9,831 nt of DNA from an uncultured Anaerostipes sp. (GTDB lineage Bacteria > Bacillota > Clostridia > Lachnospirales > Lachnospiraceae). Below the pieces are notes generated by a model that ran no database searches, was not told the DNA's origin, and was given only the letters and a program-made list of their open reading frames with translations. Below, one piece after another: positions 1-6,910 of the stretch. Within the stretch, counting starts at the first letter, position 1, and every line of letters begins with the position of its first letter. The position numbers were made by a program, and so were the translations under genes. Location: NCBI GenBank assembly GCA_900756035.1, contig CAAEIR010000290.1:1-9831 (forward strand). Direction: 5' to 3'.

Positions 1-1844
1 AGATAGCGGGCGGTGGCACAGATGAGCTGATCACCGGCGTCGTGTCCATAGGTGTCATTGATTACCTTCAGGTTGTCAAGATCCCATAAAATCATGGCGC
101 AGATTCAGCAGGCATCCCCGCTCAGAATCGCTTCCACGCGGCTGCGGAAGGCCCTTCTGTTAAAGAGCTGCGTGAGTACATCGTGATCGCGCTCATAGGT
201 CAGCTTGCGTTTTTCGCGGATTTCATCACTGACATCCATAACGACAATGACATGGGTTCCCTCATGTTGGGAAAGGATGAAGCGCAGCCATGTTTCATGC
301 TCATCCAGCTGATGCGAGATCACATAGGTGTGGACCTGTCTGCCGTCCTGCCATTCCTCTTTTTCTTCAAAGATTTCTATACGCTTTTTGAAAACCTCGA
401 TTTCCTGTACAAATTCCTTATGTGTATAGGAGGTTCGTTTTCTGTTATGAAAGCAGAGCAGATGCGGAATTTCCTCCGTGCAGTAAACGAGTCCGGAATC
501 ATAGACCTCAATGGCGCCGATTGGCATATCCAGCGCATGGATGACCTGGGAGAGTCTGGATTCCGCTGTGGACAGATTTCTGCTTAATTCCTCAATGGAG
601 GAAGCAAGCTCATCAACCTCCAGTACTTTCACTCTCGGCAGATGCATTTCATCATTCGGATCGAAATTCTTCAATACCTTGGCAAGCTGTGCAATCGGAT
701 GTGAGAATTTCATGCTTGTGAAAAGAGCAATGATGAAGGCGAGCAGTATCGAGCCCAGCATTGTCCAGAGAATGGTTTTCTGAAGACGAATTGCGCTGCT
801 GTACAGTGCATCGTATTCCAGCGTACCGATCAGATACCATTCCTGCTCGACAAAGGGCGTATTGCTTTCATAAAGGTGCAGCTGTTCCTGCTGCATGACA
901 AGTAATCGATCGTTTACCGTCAGGGTGGAGCCGCGTTCACCGGCGGCATCCTCCAGCTCGAATTTCTTTCCGATAGGAAACAGACTGCGATAGTTGGGAC
1001 CATTGCTGTATACCACTTCATAGGTGTCGGTATTCTTATTTTTGCATGCCAGCAGATAGGCATTGCTGGAATCATCGTTTAATTCTTCATAGGGAAGATA
1101 TTTTTTTAGAAAATCAAGGGATATTTCCACACCGACCACTCCGTAAACCTTATGATCCGAGCTGATTAGAGGAAAGGAATAGGTGATGAACTCGGTTTCA
1201 TTATCCTGCATACGTATGCTCGTACCCCAATAGCCGTAGCTTTTAATTTCTTCCCTTGGATTGTTTACCGCCGCCTGATAGGGACGGAAGTAAAAGCCGT
1301 CGTTTTCATCCTTTTCTGATAGCTTTATGAAGGTTTTCCACTCGGAATGCAGAGAGTAGCCTGCTTTTTTGAGAGCACTTGCATTGCCAAAGCGTGCAAT
1401 GATATCGCTTTTATCATTATATGTGTCACCGGGGGTACCATCTGTCAGATAATAGGCAGGGTAGCTATCGGTATGAAAGACATCCTTATCAAATATAACA
1501 TAGGGGCCTGTGATGTATTTCAGCTTGGAGAAGGCATCCATCTGCTTCAGGACGGATGCCGGCAGCTCCCTGCTGTTCTGATAGGCGGCAGCATTATGAT
1601 AAACCTTTTCACATTCCTGTAGCAGTTCCTTGTAGGTATCCTGCTGATACAGATCGGTTGCCATGATTTCCTGCAGGTCCGATACCCTGAATATCACACG
1701 CTGATGAAAGAGGTGATAAGAGATATCCTTCAGATTGCTGATGGTACCACCGGCGAAAACCGTTCCCATGAAGATCAGACAGATTGCGGCCCCGGTCAGC
1801 GTGAGCGTAATCAGCAGCCTGCGAAACAGGGAATTCTTCTGCAT
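1..1844 (-). pseudogene. Membrane Cache-HAMP-PAS-GGDEF sensor (probable diguanylate cyclase), broken by in-frame TGA; runs off window edge
   Basis: The open part encodes 579 residues. There is an N-terminal membrane segment (about residues 9-32), a large extracytoplasmic region typical of a double Cache sensor (about 33-350), a second membrane segment (about 356-378), a HAMP-like stretch starting at HPIAQL, a PAS-like region, and the opening of a GGDEF domain (DHDVLTQLFNRRAF). A TGA at 105-107 interrupts it, but the same frame continues to base 1 with classic GGDEF sequence: WDLDNLKVINDTYGHDAGDQ. The GG(D/E)EF active site itself would lie beyond the window. The ATG at 1842-1844 overlaps the stop of the upstream binding-protein gene in TAATG, so translation is probably coupled. 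Family knowledge: such proteins make cyclic di-GMP at the inner face of the membrane in response to an external ligand. The truncated product would lack the active site and should be inactive. The TGA would fit a single C-to-T change of CGA, but that is inference. Confidence 0.85.
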
Positions 1845-3280
1845 TATGCATCACTGTCCTTCATCTTCTCGTTAATATCCTTTGTAATCTGTTCAAACCA
1901 TGTATTGAAATTTTCATCGCTGAGATACGGCTTCCATGCTTTTTCACGGCTGTCTTTGTTCTTCACTGCCTGCTGAATCTGACGCGCATCCGCAGCACAT
2001 TTTTCATTCAGCGCCGTTTCCAGATAATTACGGATTTCATAGCTTCCGTTAAATGATTTCTGTGAGGTCAGGGTACTTGTTGAGACCGTTTCCATAGAGG
2101 TTTTGACGATATCTCTTACCAGCTGATTTGCGGTAACCTTTTCTGCTTCCGTAATGGTATTCCAGGATGCAAAGGAGTTTGCTTCCTTTTTCACCGGCAA
2201 ATAAGAGGAGCCTGCGGAGAACAATGTGTTTCTTTCCTTTTCCGTGAACCATTTCAGGAACTGAACGGATGCATATTCATGCGCTTCATCGCTTTTGCTG
2301 ACAGCCATACCTGCCCCCTGTGTGATGGCATAGCTCTTTTTCCCTTCAAAGTTGGGAACACCGCGTACGATATATTCCACAGCATAGCCTGTACCGTCAT
2401 CTCTGACGATTTCCTTCGGGAAGAAGGTTGCTCCTGCAGAGGAGGAAACACAGGCTACGACATCCTCGGTTTTCATGTCATCACTGGCAAACCGACCGTT
2501 TTTGGCATAGTAGCCCTTTACGAACGGAACGTAATACTAGTCCCAGAGCTTGCGCATCGTTTCCCTGCTGACGGTGAAGGAGCCGGTGTGTCCGGTTATG
2601 GAAAACAGTGGTGTACCCAGCTGCTCACTCCCGGCATTGAGATAATTCATGAGGGCGTCCCTCGCAAAAAAGGCTTTTCCTCCACTGTATGTATAGTATT
2701 TCTCACTGACGCGTGCCAGTCCCTCCCAGGTATCCAGATCGGATAGCTTTACATTTTCCTTTTTCGCAAATTCATCCCATATGTTCTTATTGATAACCAT
2801 GACCTCCGTTGCCTTGGCGATTGGGAAGATATTGACATAGGCATGGTCATGCAGACTGCCGTCCTTCATATAGTCATCGACATATTCCGCCATTTCCTCA
2901 TCCGACATATAGTCATTGATGGAAACAAGCTTTTCCGCCTTTTCCATATCCTCTGCTGTATCCCCGTAGGCCGCAAAGATATTGGGCAGCTCCGGTGCAT
3001 TCACCTTTTTCTCCAGAGAGCTTTTTAAATCAGCGGAGATGTTGGAAATACTCCCCTTTGCGACAGCATCCACACTGATTCCCTGTTTTTTCCCCTGTGT
3101 TTCATTGAATTCATCCACAAGCTCATCAAATGCCTGCTTTTGTGAACCGCTGTAGTAATGCCAGAGTGTCAGCGTGATGGGCTTATCAGGGTCCAGTCCA
3201 TGATCATTGCCGGAACAGCCCTGCAGTACCATTGCAGATAACAGGAGCATACATGCGGCTGCGAGTCTTATTTTTTTCAT
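1844..3280 (-). pseudogene. Extracellular solute-binding lipoprotein (sugar-type ABC binding protein family), broken by in-frame TAG
   Basis: The full frame would encode 478 residues. The start at 3278-3280 has a good Shine-Dalgarno seven bases upstream. The N-terminus is a lipoprotein signal peptide: MKKIR, a hydrophobic core, then the lipobox LQGC with Cys22, so the mature protein should be anchored outside the membrane. The body matches extracellular solute-binding protein family 1 in character (ITLTLWHYYSGSQKQAFDEL near the N-terminus, later KSYAITQGAGMAVSKSD). Codon 248 is TAG (2537-2539), directly after LRKLWD. The frame then continues unshifted with YYVPFVKGYYAKNGRF and stays open to the stop at 1844-1846, so the lesion is one nonsense codon, not a frameshift. 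An internal ATG at 2474-2476 opens the second half but has no clear signal peptide. The next gene overlaps by one base and encodes a GGDEF sensor, which suggests a sensory role rather than uptake (inference). A CAG-to-TAG change is one simple origin. Confidence 0.85.
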
Positions 3281-3287
3281 GAAGAAA

Positions 3288-3294
3288 TCCTCCC
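3288..3294 (-). promoter_or_regulatory. Shine-Dalgarno of the binding-protein gene
   Basis: On the minus strand the sequence reads GGGAGGA seven bases before the ATG at 3278-3280. This fixes the start that gives a complete lipoprotein signal peptide. Confidence 0.75.
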
Positions 3295-3317
3295 TTGTTA
3301 TGATTTATATCCATTCC

Positions 3318-3323
3318 ATTATA
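3318..3323 (-). promoter_or_regulatory. Extended -10 promoter for the binding-protein/GGDEF pair
   Basis: The minus strand reads TGG-TATAAT, a perfect -10 with the extended TGn motif. No good -35 is present at 16-18 bp (best is AGTATT at 17), as is common for extended -10 promoters. The expected start of transcription is near 3311, giving a leader of about 30 bases. Confidence 0.65.
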
Positions 3324-3476
3324 CCACATAATATCTTTATAATACTTTCTACATAAGGAAAAGCTGACATTTATGAAAAAAGTTGTTCCTAAACGGACAA
3401 GGTAATGGGGAAGGGGGAAAAAGGAAGAAGGAATAGGATGACAGTTATTATTTTTTTATAAATTTAAGAGAAAGGA

Positions 3477-3504
3477 TTGCAATTATCACAGGATGTGTTA
3501 TAAT
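3477..3504 (+). promoter_or_regulatory. Promoter of tRNA-Leu
   Basis: TTGCAA (3477-3482) and TATAAT (3499-3504) are separated by 16 bp, with TGT just before the -10 (extended -10). Transcription should start near 3511, six bases before the tRNA. The stretch 3407-3433 upstream is an unbroken purine run of unknown meaning. Confidence 0.75.
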
Positions 3505-3516
3505 ATTAAAGCATTT

Positions 3517-3600
3517 GCGGGCGTGGTGAAATTGGCAGACACGATAGACTTAGGATCTATTGCCTTCGGTGTGCAGGTTCGAGTCCTGTCGCCCGCACCA
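3517..3600 (+). tRNA. tRNA-Leu (anticodon UAG)
   Basis: The gene has 84 bases. The acceptor arms GCGGGCG and CGCCCGC pair fully and are followed by A and an encoded CCA. The anticodon stem ATAGA/TCTAT encloses the loop CTTAGGA, so the anticodon is TAG (3551-3553), reading CUA and other CUN leucine codons. A long variable arm (GCCTTCGGTG region), as expected of class II tRNA-Leu, and a T-arm CAGG-TTCGAGT-CCTG are present. The gene appears intact. It lies on the border between the GC-richer chromosome and the AT-rich mobile region, so its 3' end is a candidate attachment site. Confidence 0.97.
3573..3600 (+). other. Candidate attachment site (tRNA-Leu 3' end)
   Basis: The T-arm and acceptor 3' half of the tRNA are the usual crossover region for tyrosine integrases that target tRNA genes. 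Support here is positional only: the composition falls sharply after the tRNA and the integrase gene is the next gene. I found no second copy of this sequence up to 9831, so the other junction must lie outside the window or the core lies elsewhere. Confidence 0.4.
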
Positions 3601-3611
3601 TTTAATCAATC

Positions 3612-3652
3612 ACTCTCAAATCCTTTATTTATAAGGGTTTGAGAGTTTTTTT
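3612..3652 (+). terminator. Rho-independent terminator after tRNA-Leu
   Basis: ACTCTCAAATCCTT (3612-3625) pairs with AAGGGTTTGAGAGT (3633-3646) through 14 bp including one G-T pair, around the loop TATTTAT, followed by a run of seven T (3646-3652). It serves the tRNA transcript. If the element inserted in the tRNA 3' end, this terminator belongs to the element side. Confidence 0.9.
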
Positions 3653-3770
3653 ATTCTTTGTCAATTTATAATCACGTTCGTTTGATTAAGACCAATTTAT
3701 TAAGACAAGATGATCAATGTTTAAGTTTCTATAAAAAATTTATTCTGTTATTCTCTATAGACAAACAAAT

Positions 3771-3906
3771 GAAAATTGCCTCCAAATCATCGTTTTTTCA
3801 TATTTGAGTTGAAATTGCCTCCATATCATTTCATCCCTTTGATTTATTTCTGATTTTTTTATTTAAAATCGTGAATAAACCATTTTTATTTTTGCCTCCA
3901 TTTTAA
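3771..3906 (+). repeat. Three direct repeats, probable integrase arm-type sites
   Basis: The core TTGCCTCC occurs at 3776-3783, 3815-3822 and 3892-3899, all in the same orientation. The first two share a longer unit: GAAAATTGCCTCCAAATCAT (3771-3790) and GAAATTGCCTCCATATCAT (3811-3829). The third continues as CCATTTTAA up to the integrase stop. Core-to-core spacings are 39 and 77 bp, close to one and two times the same interval. Integrases with an AP2-like N-terminal domain, as in Tn916, bind such repeats beside the attachment site. The rest of 3653-3906 is AT-rich and holds no gene that I can support. Confidence 0.65.
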
Positions 3907-5196
3907 CTAAAGCATATTTTCAGGAAGAATATCCAACATAGCATTTGCTGAATCCATCTTGGATAGGTAGTCCAAATGAGCATACGTATTCGCTGTCGTT
4001 GTTATACTAGAATGTCCTAACCACTTTTGAACTTTAACAAGGTTTTCACCTTTTTCGCACATCCTTGTTGCACAGGTATGTCTTAAATCATGAAAACGTA
4101 TATGGCGCAATTTGTTTTTCTTTAGTAGCAGATTAAAATGCTGCGTAATATATCCTGGCTTAATTCTATTACCTACTTTATCAACATACAAGTACTCTTG
4201 ATGTTCATAATTGTAGGAACGTCCTGCCAATCTCTTATTTTTTTCCTGCTCTTGCTTTAATCTCATCAACAACTCTTTAAATGGTGCAGGGAGCGGATAT
4301 GTTCTCTTACTTGCTTCATTTTTAGTACCATCTTTTTCAATTATGATTTCCTTGCCATCTATATTGGCTATTGTGACCGTTGTCGCAATTCTAAATGTTT
4401 CTGCTTCAAAATCTACTGCATTCCATTTGATACCTACCACTTCTTCGCGGCGTAATCCATAATAGGAAGCCAAGTATATTGCTAGTTCTAGTGGATCATC
4501 TTTAGCTGCCTTAAATAACAAATCTAATTCAGCTTGAGAATATGAACTACCTACAAATTTACTTTTCTTTGGTTTGCTAACTGAGAGTGCTGGATTATCT
4601 TTAATAAGTTTGTTTTGTACTGCATAATTCAATGCTTTATTTATATTTGCATGACGTTTAAGAATTGTATTTGATTTAACTTTTTCTTCTTCAGCACAAT
4701 ACGTATAATAATCTTGAATATCGAAAGAAGTAAGTTCTTCCAAAGTAATTCCAGTTTCTGCAAAGTAAGGAGCAATACGCTTATTCACTTGCATCAGATA
4801 AGAGCCATAGGTATTTTGCTCATAACTATTTTTAGTCGCTTTGATCCAGTAAATCATAAAGTCAGAAAATAACATATCCTTAGAAACTCGTATCTTTTTA
4901 GTTGATTCGGGTTCCGTTTGTTTCTTCTCTTTCTTCTTCTCCTTAGTTGAATTTTTTTGAAGCATATCCTTGGTAAAATAACTTTTTAGATTAGCTTTTC
5001 CTCCATCTTTTGGTATCACAAATACGTTAATAAGATATTTTAACATTGCTTTGGCTTGCTTTTTATTACCTCTTAATGGTAGTTTCGTTGATATTGATGG
5101 ATTTTTTCTTTTACCATTTTCATCATAGTAATTTAAAACTATATGATATACCCCATTCACTTCCTTTAAATGGCCTGTGATTTTTTTCTCATTCAT
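3907..5196 (-). CDS. Tyrosine recombinase / site-specific integrase
   Basis: This 429-residue protein has the usual length of Tn916/ICE-type integrases. An AP2-like arm-binding domain (about 8-60, with YHIVLNYYDENGKRK) is followed by a very basic linker (about 82-103), a SAM-like core-binding domain (about 108-200) and the catalytic domain. Catalytic residues visible are Arg249 (GLRREEV), a hairpin Lys near 292-297, His369 and Arg372 (HDLRH), His395 (LGHSS) and nucleophile Tyr405 (TYAHL). The set appears complete, so the enzyme should be active in integration and, with the excisionase, excision. The start ATG at 5194-5196 is preceded by AAGGAGG (5208-5214). The gene lies 92 bp after the excisionase gene on the same strand and points toward the tRNA and the repeats, as is usual for such elements. 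Codon composition is AT-rich, unlike the chromosomal side. Confidence 0.95.
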   Translation of the reverse strand: MNEKKITGHLKEVNGVYHIVLNYYDENGKRKNPSISTKLPLRGNKKQAKAMLKYLINVFVIPKDGGKANLKSYFTKDMLQKNSTKEKKKEKKQTEPESTKKIRVSKDMLFSDFMIYWIKATKNSYEQNTYGSYLMQVNKRIAPYFAETGITLEELTSFDIQDYYTYCAEEEKVKSNTILKRHANINKALNYAVQNKLIKDNPALSVSKPKKSKFVGSSYSQAELDLLFKAAKDDPLELAIYLASYYGLRREEVVGIKWNAVDFEAETFRIATTVTIANIDGKEIIIEKDGTKNEASKRTYPLPAPFKELLMRLKQEQEKNKRLAGRSYNYEHQEYLYVDKVGNRIKPGYITQHFNLLLKKNKLRHIRFHDLRHTCATRMCEKGENLVKVQKWLGHSSITTTANTYAHLDYLSKMDSANAMLDILPENML

Positions 5197-5288
5197 TTAA
5201 AATAATGCCTCCTTCTCATTATTACTCTTCACTCACTTAAGCCAAGAATAATTTAACAAGAATTAAGTTGTTTTACAAATGTGCAATT

Positions 5289-5507
5289 TTAATCATCATC
5301 TTTAATTTGTAAATAACACAATATATGGTATTTGGTTATAAAAAAAGATCTTCCAATCTTAAAAAACTTTATTTTATTCTCTTTCAATAGCTTATAACCA
5401 GTTTTTGTACTTATACCACCAAGCATCTTACACATAGTTTTAACGTCTACAACATCTGGATATTCTTTAAATAATGTTTCATAATGTTTTATTAAATCCT
5501 TTTCCAT
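5289..5507 (-). CDS. Excisionase-like winged-helix DNA-binding protein
   Basis: The small protein (72 residues) has a MerR/excisionase-type winged helix: a helix-turn-helix around VDVKTMCKMLGG and STKTGYKLLKEN, then a basic wing KIKFFKIGRSFFITKYHI. Size and position directly before the integrase gene fit an Xis, which bends DNA and directs the integrase to excise. The ATG is at 5505-5507, with AGGAGTG (5515-5521) as Shine-Dalgarno. That site overlaps the stop codon of the mazF-like gene, so the two are probably translationally coupled. A role in controlling the toxin cannot be excluded. Confidence 0.85.
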   Translation of the reverse strand: MEKDLIKHYETLFKEYPDVVDVKTMCKMLGGISTKTGYKLLKENKIKFFKIGRSFFITKYHILCYLQIKDDD

Positions 5508-5519
5508 TATGCGGCACTC

Positions 5520-5882
5520 CTATAATTCATATTTATTGATTCCAAGACTAACAACTAATTTCCTTTCAATCTGAAGCATATCATCTTTCCCAATGGTTCC
5601 GATATATTCACGTAACCTAGCTTTATCAATTGTCCTGATTTGTTCTAGCAATACGATAGAATCGTATTTTAGACCGACTGACGCTGGTAAGAAATGATGA
5701 GTAGGTAGATTGCGTTTTGTATGAACACGAGCTGTCATAGCCACTATGATTGTAGTAGGGCTATATTTATTACCGATATTGTTTTGAACAATTAAAACTG
5801 GTCTAACTCCTCCTTGTTCAGAACCTACAGTAGTTTCTAGATCAGCATAATATATTTGACCTCTTAGTATATGATTGTACAT
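5520..5882 (-). CDS. MazF/PemK-family endoribonuclease toxin without a visible antitoxin gene
   Basis: The 120-residue protein has the full MazF fold length. It shows the N-terminal LRGQIYYADL strand, the hallmark EQGGVRPVLIVQN with the presumed catalytic Arg27, IIVAMTAR with presumed catalytic Thr50, and VLLEQIRTIDKARL near the C-terminus. Family members cleave single-stranded mRNA at short sequences and are normally neutralised by a MazE-type antitoxin encoded just upstream. Here the 530 bp upstream hold no MazE-like gene. The next gene downstream, 12 bp away, is the excisionase. The ATG at 5880-5882 is preceded by AGGAG (5891-5895). The active site looks intact, so either an antitoxin lies elsewhere or control is by another means, such as the long leader. 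It could also act as an element-maintenance or activation factor. Confidence 0.9.
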   Translation of the reverse strand: MYNHILRGQIYYADLETTVGSEQGGVRPVLIVQNNIGNKYSPTTIIVAMTARVHTKRNLPTHHFLPASVGLKYDSIVLLEQIRTIDKARLREYIGTIGKDDMLQIERKLVVSLGINKYEL

Positions 5883-5899
5883 ATCGTGTACTCCTTTCT

Positions 5900-5921
5900 A
5901 CATTCCCATAAATGGGTATGT
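5900..5921 (-). promoter_or_regulatory. Inverted repeat beside the mazF ribosome-binding site
   Basis: ACATTCCCAT-AA-ATGGGTATGT is an inverted repeat with nine of ten positions matching, five bases upstream of the mazF Shine-Dalgarno. It could be an operator for autoregulation, as in other toxin-antitoxin loci, or a small mRNA hairpin. Confidence 0.4.
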
Positions 5922-5927
5922 AAACTG

Positions 5928-5978
5928 GAATCCTATAACGTGTTTGTGTAACATAAATGCCCCATACTTATAGGATTC
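5928..5978 (-). repeat. Perfect 11-bp inverted repeat with 29-base spacer upstream of mazF
   Basis: GAATCCTATAA (5928-5938) and TTATAGGATTC (5968-5978) are perfect complements, and CT two bases outside also matches. The spacer is too long for a terminator stem and there is no T-run. It could be a two-half-site protein-binding sequence or the base of a larger RNA fold in the mazF leader. Confidence 0.5.
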
Positions 5979-6074
5979 TAGTAAAGTAACTTTATGAATT
6001 TGTTTCTATTCGTCCCTGACCGCCGAAACAGCAATCGTTGATAGGTTGTCTTTGCATGACAACTCCATGAGATT

Positions 6075-6197
6075 TTAATGTTCTTTAATGGCGTCCATTC
6101 TGATCTCCTGCGTGGTTCTCACCCAGCTGCTTGTCATTGCCTGCGACGGAATAAAACCGCTCTGGCGCCGACTACAGAAGTAGCATAATCCCAGTAT
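6075..6197 (-). other. Protein-like 40-codon open frame in the GC-rich island, possible gene remnant
   Basis: Between stops at 6198-6200 and 6075-6077 the minus strand reads a 40-codon frame ending WVRTTQEIRMDAIKEH, with an internal ATG at 6135-6137. An overlapping minus frame reads GDDEYWDYATSVVGARAVLF. Both look like real protein sequence rather than random translation, so the island may be the frameshifted tail of a lost gene. No start signal supports a working gene and I do not recognise the family. Confidence 0.2.
6088..6183 (+). other. 31-codon hydrophobic ORF inside the GC-rich island
   Basis: It starts with ATG at 6088-6090 and stops with TAG at 6181-6183. Residues 2-18 are strongly hydrophobic (ILISCVVLTQLLVIAC), followed by a short basic tail (KPLWRRLQK). 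This is the shape of small membrane toxins of type I systems. There is no convincing Shine-Dalgarno and the promoter is unclear, so translation is doubtful. The hydrophobic pattern could arise by chance on the strand opposite another frame. Confidence 0.2.
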
Positions 6198-6318
6198 TCA
6201 TCATCGCCTATAGTTGCAAACTATTTTACAAACGGATAGTGATCGCTCGTAAGTTTTCATATATACCATGATTACTTAGTTATGGCGTATCCTTTGATGG
6301 GCTTAAAATACTGTTAAT

Positions 6319-6347
6319 GTTATCAACAATTAGTATTCAGTTGTCAA
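6319..6347 (-). promoter_or_regulatory. Probable promoter for the mazF-xis-int block
   Basis: On the minus strand TTGACA (6342-6347) is followed after 17 bp by GATAAC (6319-6324, four of six matches to the -10 consensus). It lies just past the stop of the sigma-like gene at 6416. A start near 6312 would give a mazF leader of about 430 bases. The weak -10 could mean that an activator is needed. Confidence 0.5.
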
Positions 6348-6415
6348 AGATCTATAGAAGAGTCCGTATACGACCCTTACACTATATAGCCCAGCAAAAG
6401 TGCCATTTTTTGACG

Positions 6416-6844
6416 CTATACATGAATTTTTTTTAATTTTTTTTTGAGACGATGAATTCTGCTATAAATTACTGCCTCATTCATACACATAATCTTTGAT
6501 ATTTCTGATACAGAATATCCCAAGATTTTTAACAAAAGAATGGTAAGTGTTTTAGAATCTGTTTTTGATAGCTGAATAAACAATGATTCGCTTTCAATGC
6601 CATCTAGCAAATCTTCTATCGTCTGAATTTCATACTTATCATAATAGGGTGTATTTAAGAAGAATGTATCTACAGTAGCCATTTGCCTACTTCTGATTCT
6701 ACGATCAGCTAAAAACATCTGATAATCATATTCACGTAACTGCTGTATAATTTTCTCCTCTACTCCTAATTTCCTTAACAATAACTCTTCCTGTTGTTTC
6801 CATATCTGCCACTTTTTTAACTCATGTGTTTTGTTGTAACTCAT
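6416..6844 (-). CDS. Sigma-70 region-4-like regulator, paralogue 1
   Basis: The protein has 142 residues. The C-terminal part (about 100-138) has the form of a sigma region-4 helix-turn-helix: TLTILLLKILGYSVSEISKI, then a recognition helix and a basic end RLKKKLKK. The N-terminus carries KKWQIWKQQEELLLRKLGV, shared with the gene at 7340-7762. My manual gap-free alignment of the two gives about 51 identities in 140 positions. There is no sigma region 2, so it is not a complete sigma factor. Such proteins occur in the control module of Tn916-like elements beside xis and int. The ATG at 6842-6844 has AAGGAGG (6851-6857). It is the last gene before the mazF leader and may activate the weak promoter there (inference). 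Confidence 0.75.
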   Translation of the reverse strand: MSYNKTHELKKWQIWKQQEELLLRKLGVEEKIIQQLREYDYQMFLADRRIRSRQMATVDTFFLNTPYYDKYEIQTIEDLLDGIESESLFIQLSKTDSKTLTILLLKILGYSVSEISKIMCMNEAVIYSRIHRLKKKLKKIHV

Positions 6845-6853
6845 TTCTGTCCT

Positions 6854-6878
6854 CCTTCAAATCTGTTAGAAATGAAGG
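6854..6878 (-). promoter_or_regulatory. Hairpin overlapping the ribosome-binding site of the sigma-like gene at 6844
   Basis: In the minus-strand RNA CCTTCA (6873-6878) can pair with TGAAGG (6854-6859). The second arm contains the AAGG of the Shine-Dalgarno AAGGAGG, so the fold would hide part of it. The stem has only six base pairs and a 13-base loop. Confidence 0.35.
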
Positions 6879-6910
6879 GAGCAGGGGGTCCACGAATGAA
6901 ATAGCAGATA

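Larger units (their letters stand above)
5979..6312 (-). other. Gene-poor leader upstream of mazF-xis-int, with GC-rich foldable island (candidate structured RNA)
   Basis: The stretch 6001-6180 has about 48% G+C against roughly a third in the surrounding genes. Several compact hairpins are visible: TGTTTC/GAAACA (6001-6006, 6025-6030), GTTGTC/GACAAC with seven-base loop (6045-6063), AATGG/CCATT (6087-6099), CTGCGTG/CACCCAG with one mismatch (6108-6126), and ACTAC/GTAGC around AGAA near 6170-6185. A promoter-like pair at 6319-6347 on the minus strand would make this the first 430 bases of the mazF mRNA. I do not recognise the RNA family. Alternatives are a type I toxin locus, an origin of transfer, or a decayed gene. 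Confidence 0.4.

Noticed and set aside
183..783. Plus-strand open frames of 90-134 codons opposite the GGDEF sensor gene
   Set aside because: They overlap a strongly supported gene on the other strand, lack ribosome sites and show no family features.
3551..3553. The tRNA-Leu anticodon UAG as a possible suppressor of the TAG codon at 2537
   Set aside because: An anticodon UAG reads CUA-type leucine codons. Reading UAG would need anticodon CUA.
5205..5212. Fourth copy of the GCCTCC core upstream of the integrase start
   Set aside because: On the minus strand it is the GGAGG Shine-Dalgarno region of the integrase gene, and the flanks do not match the arm repeats.
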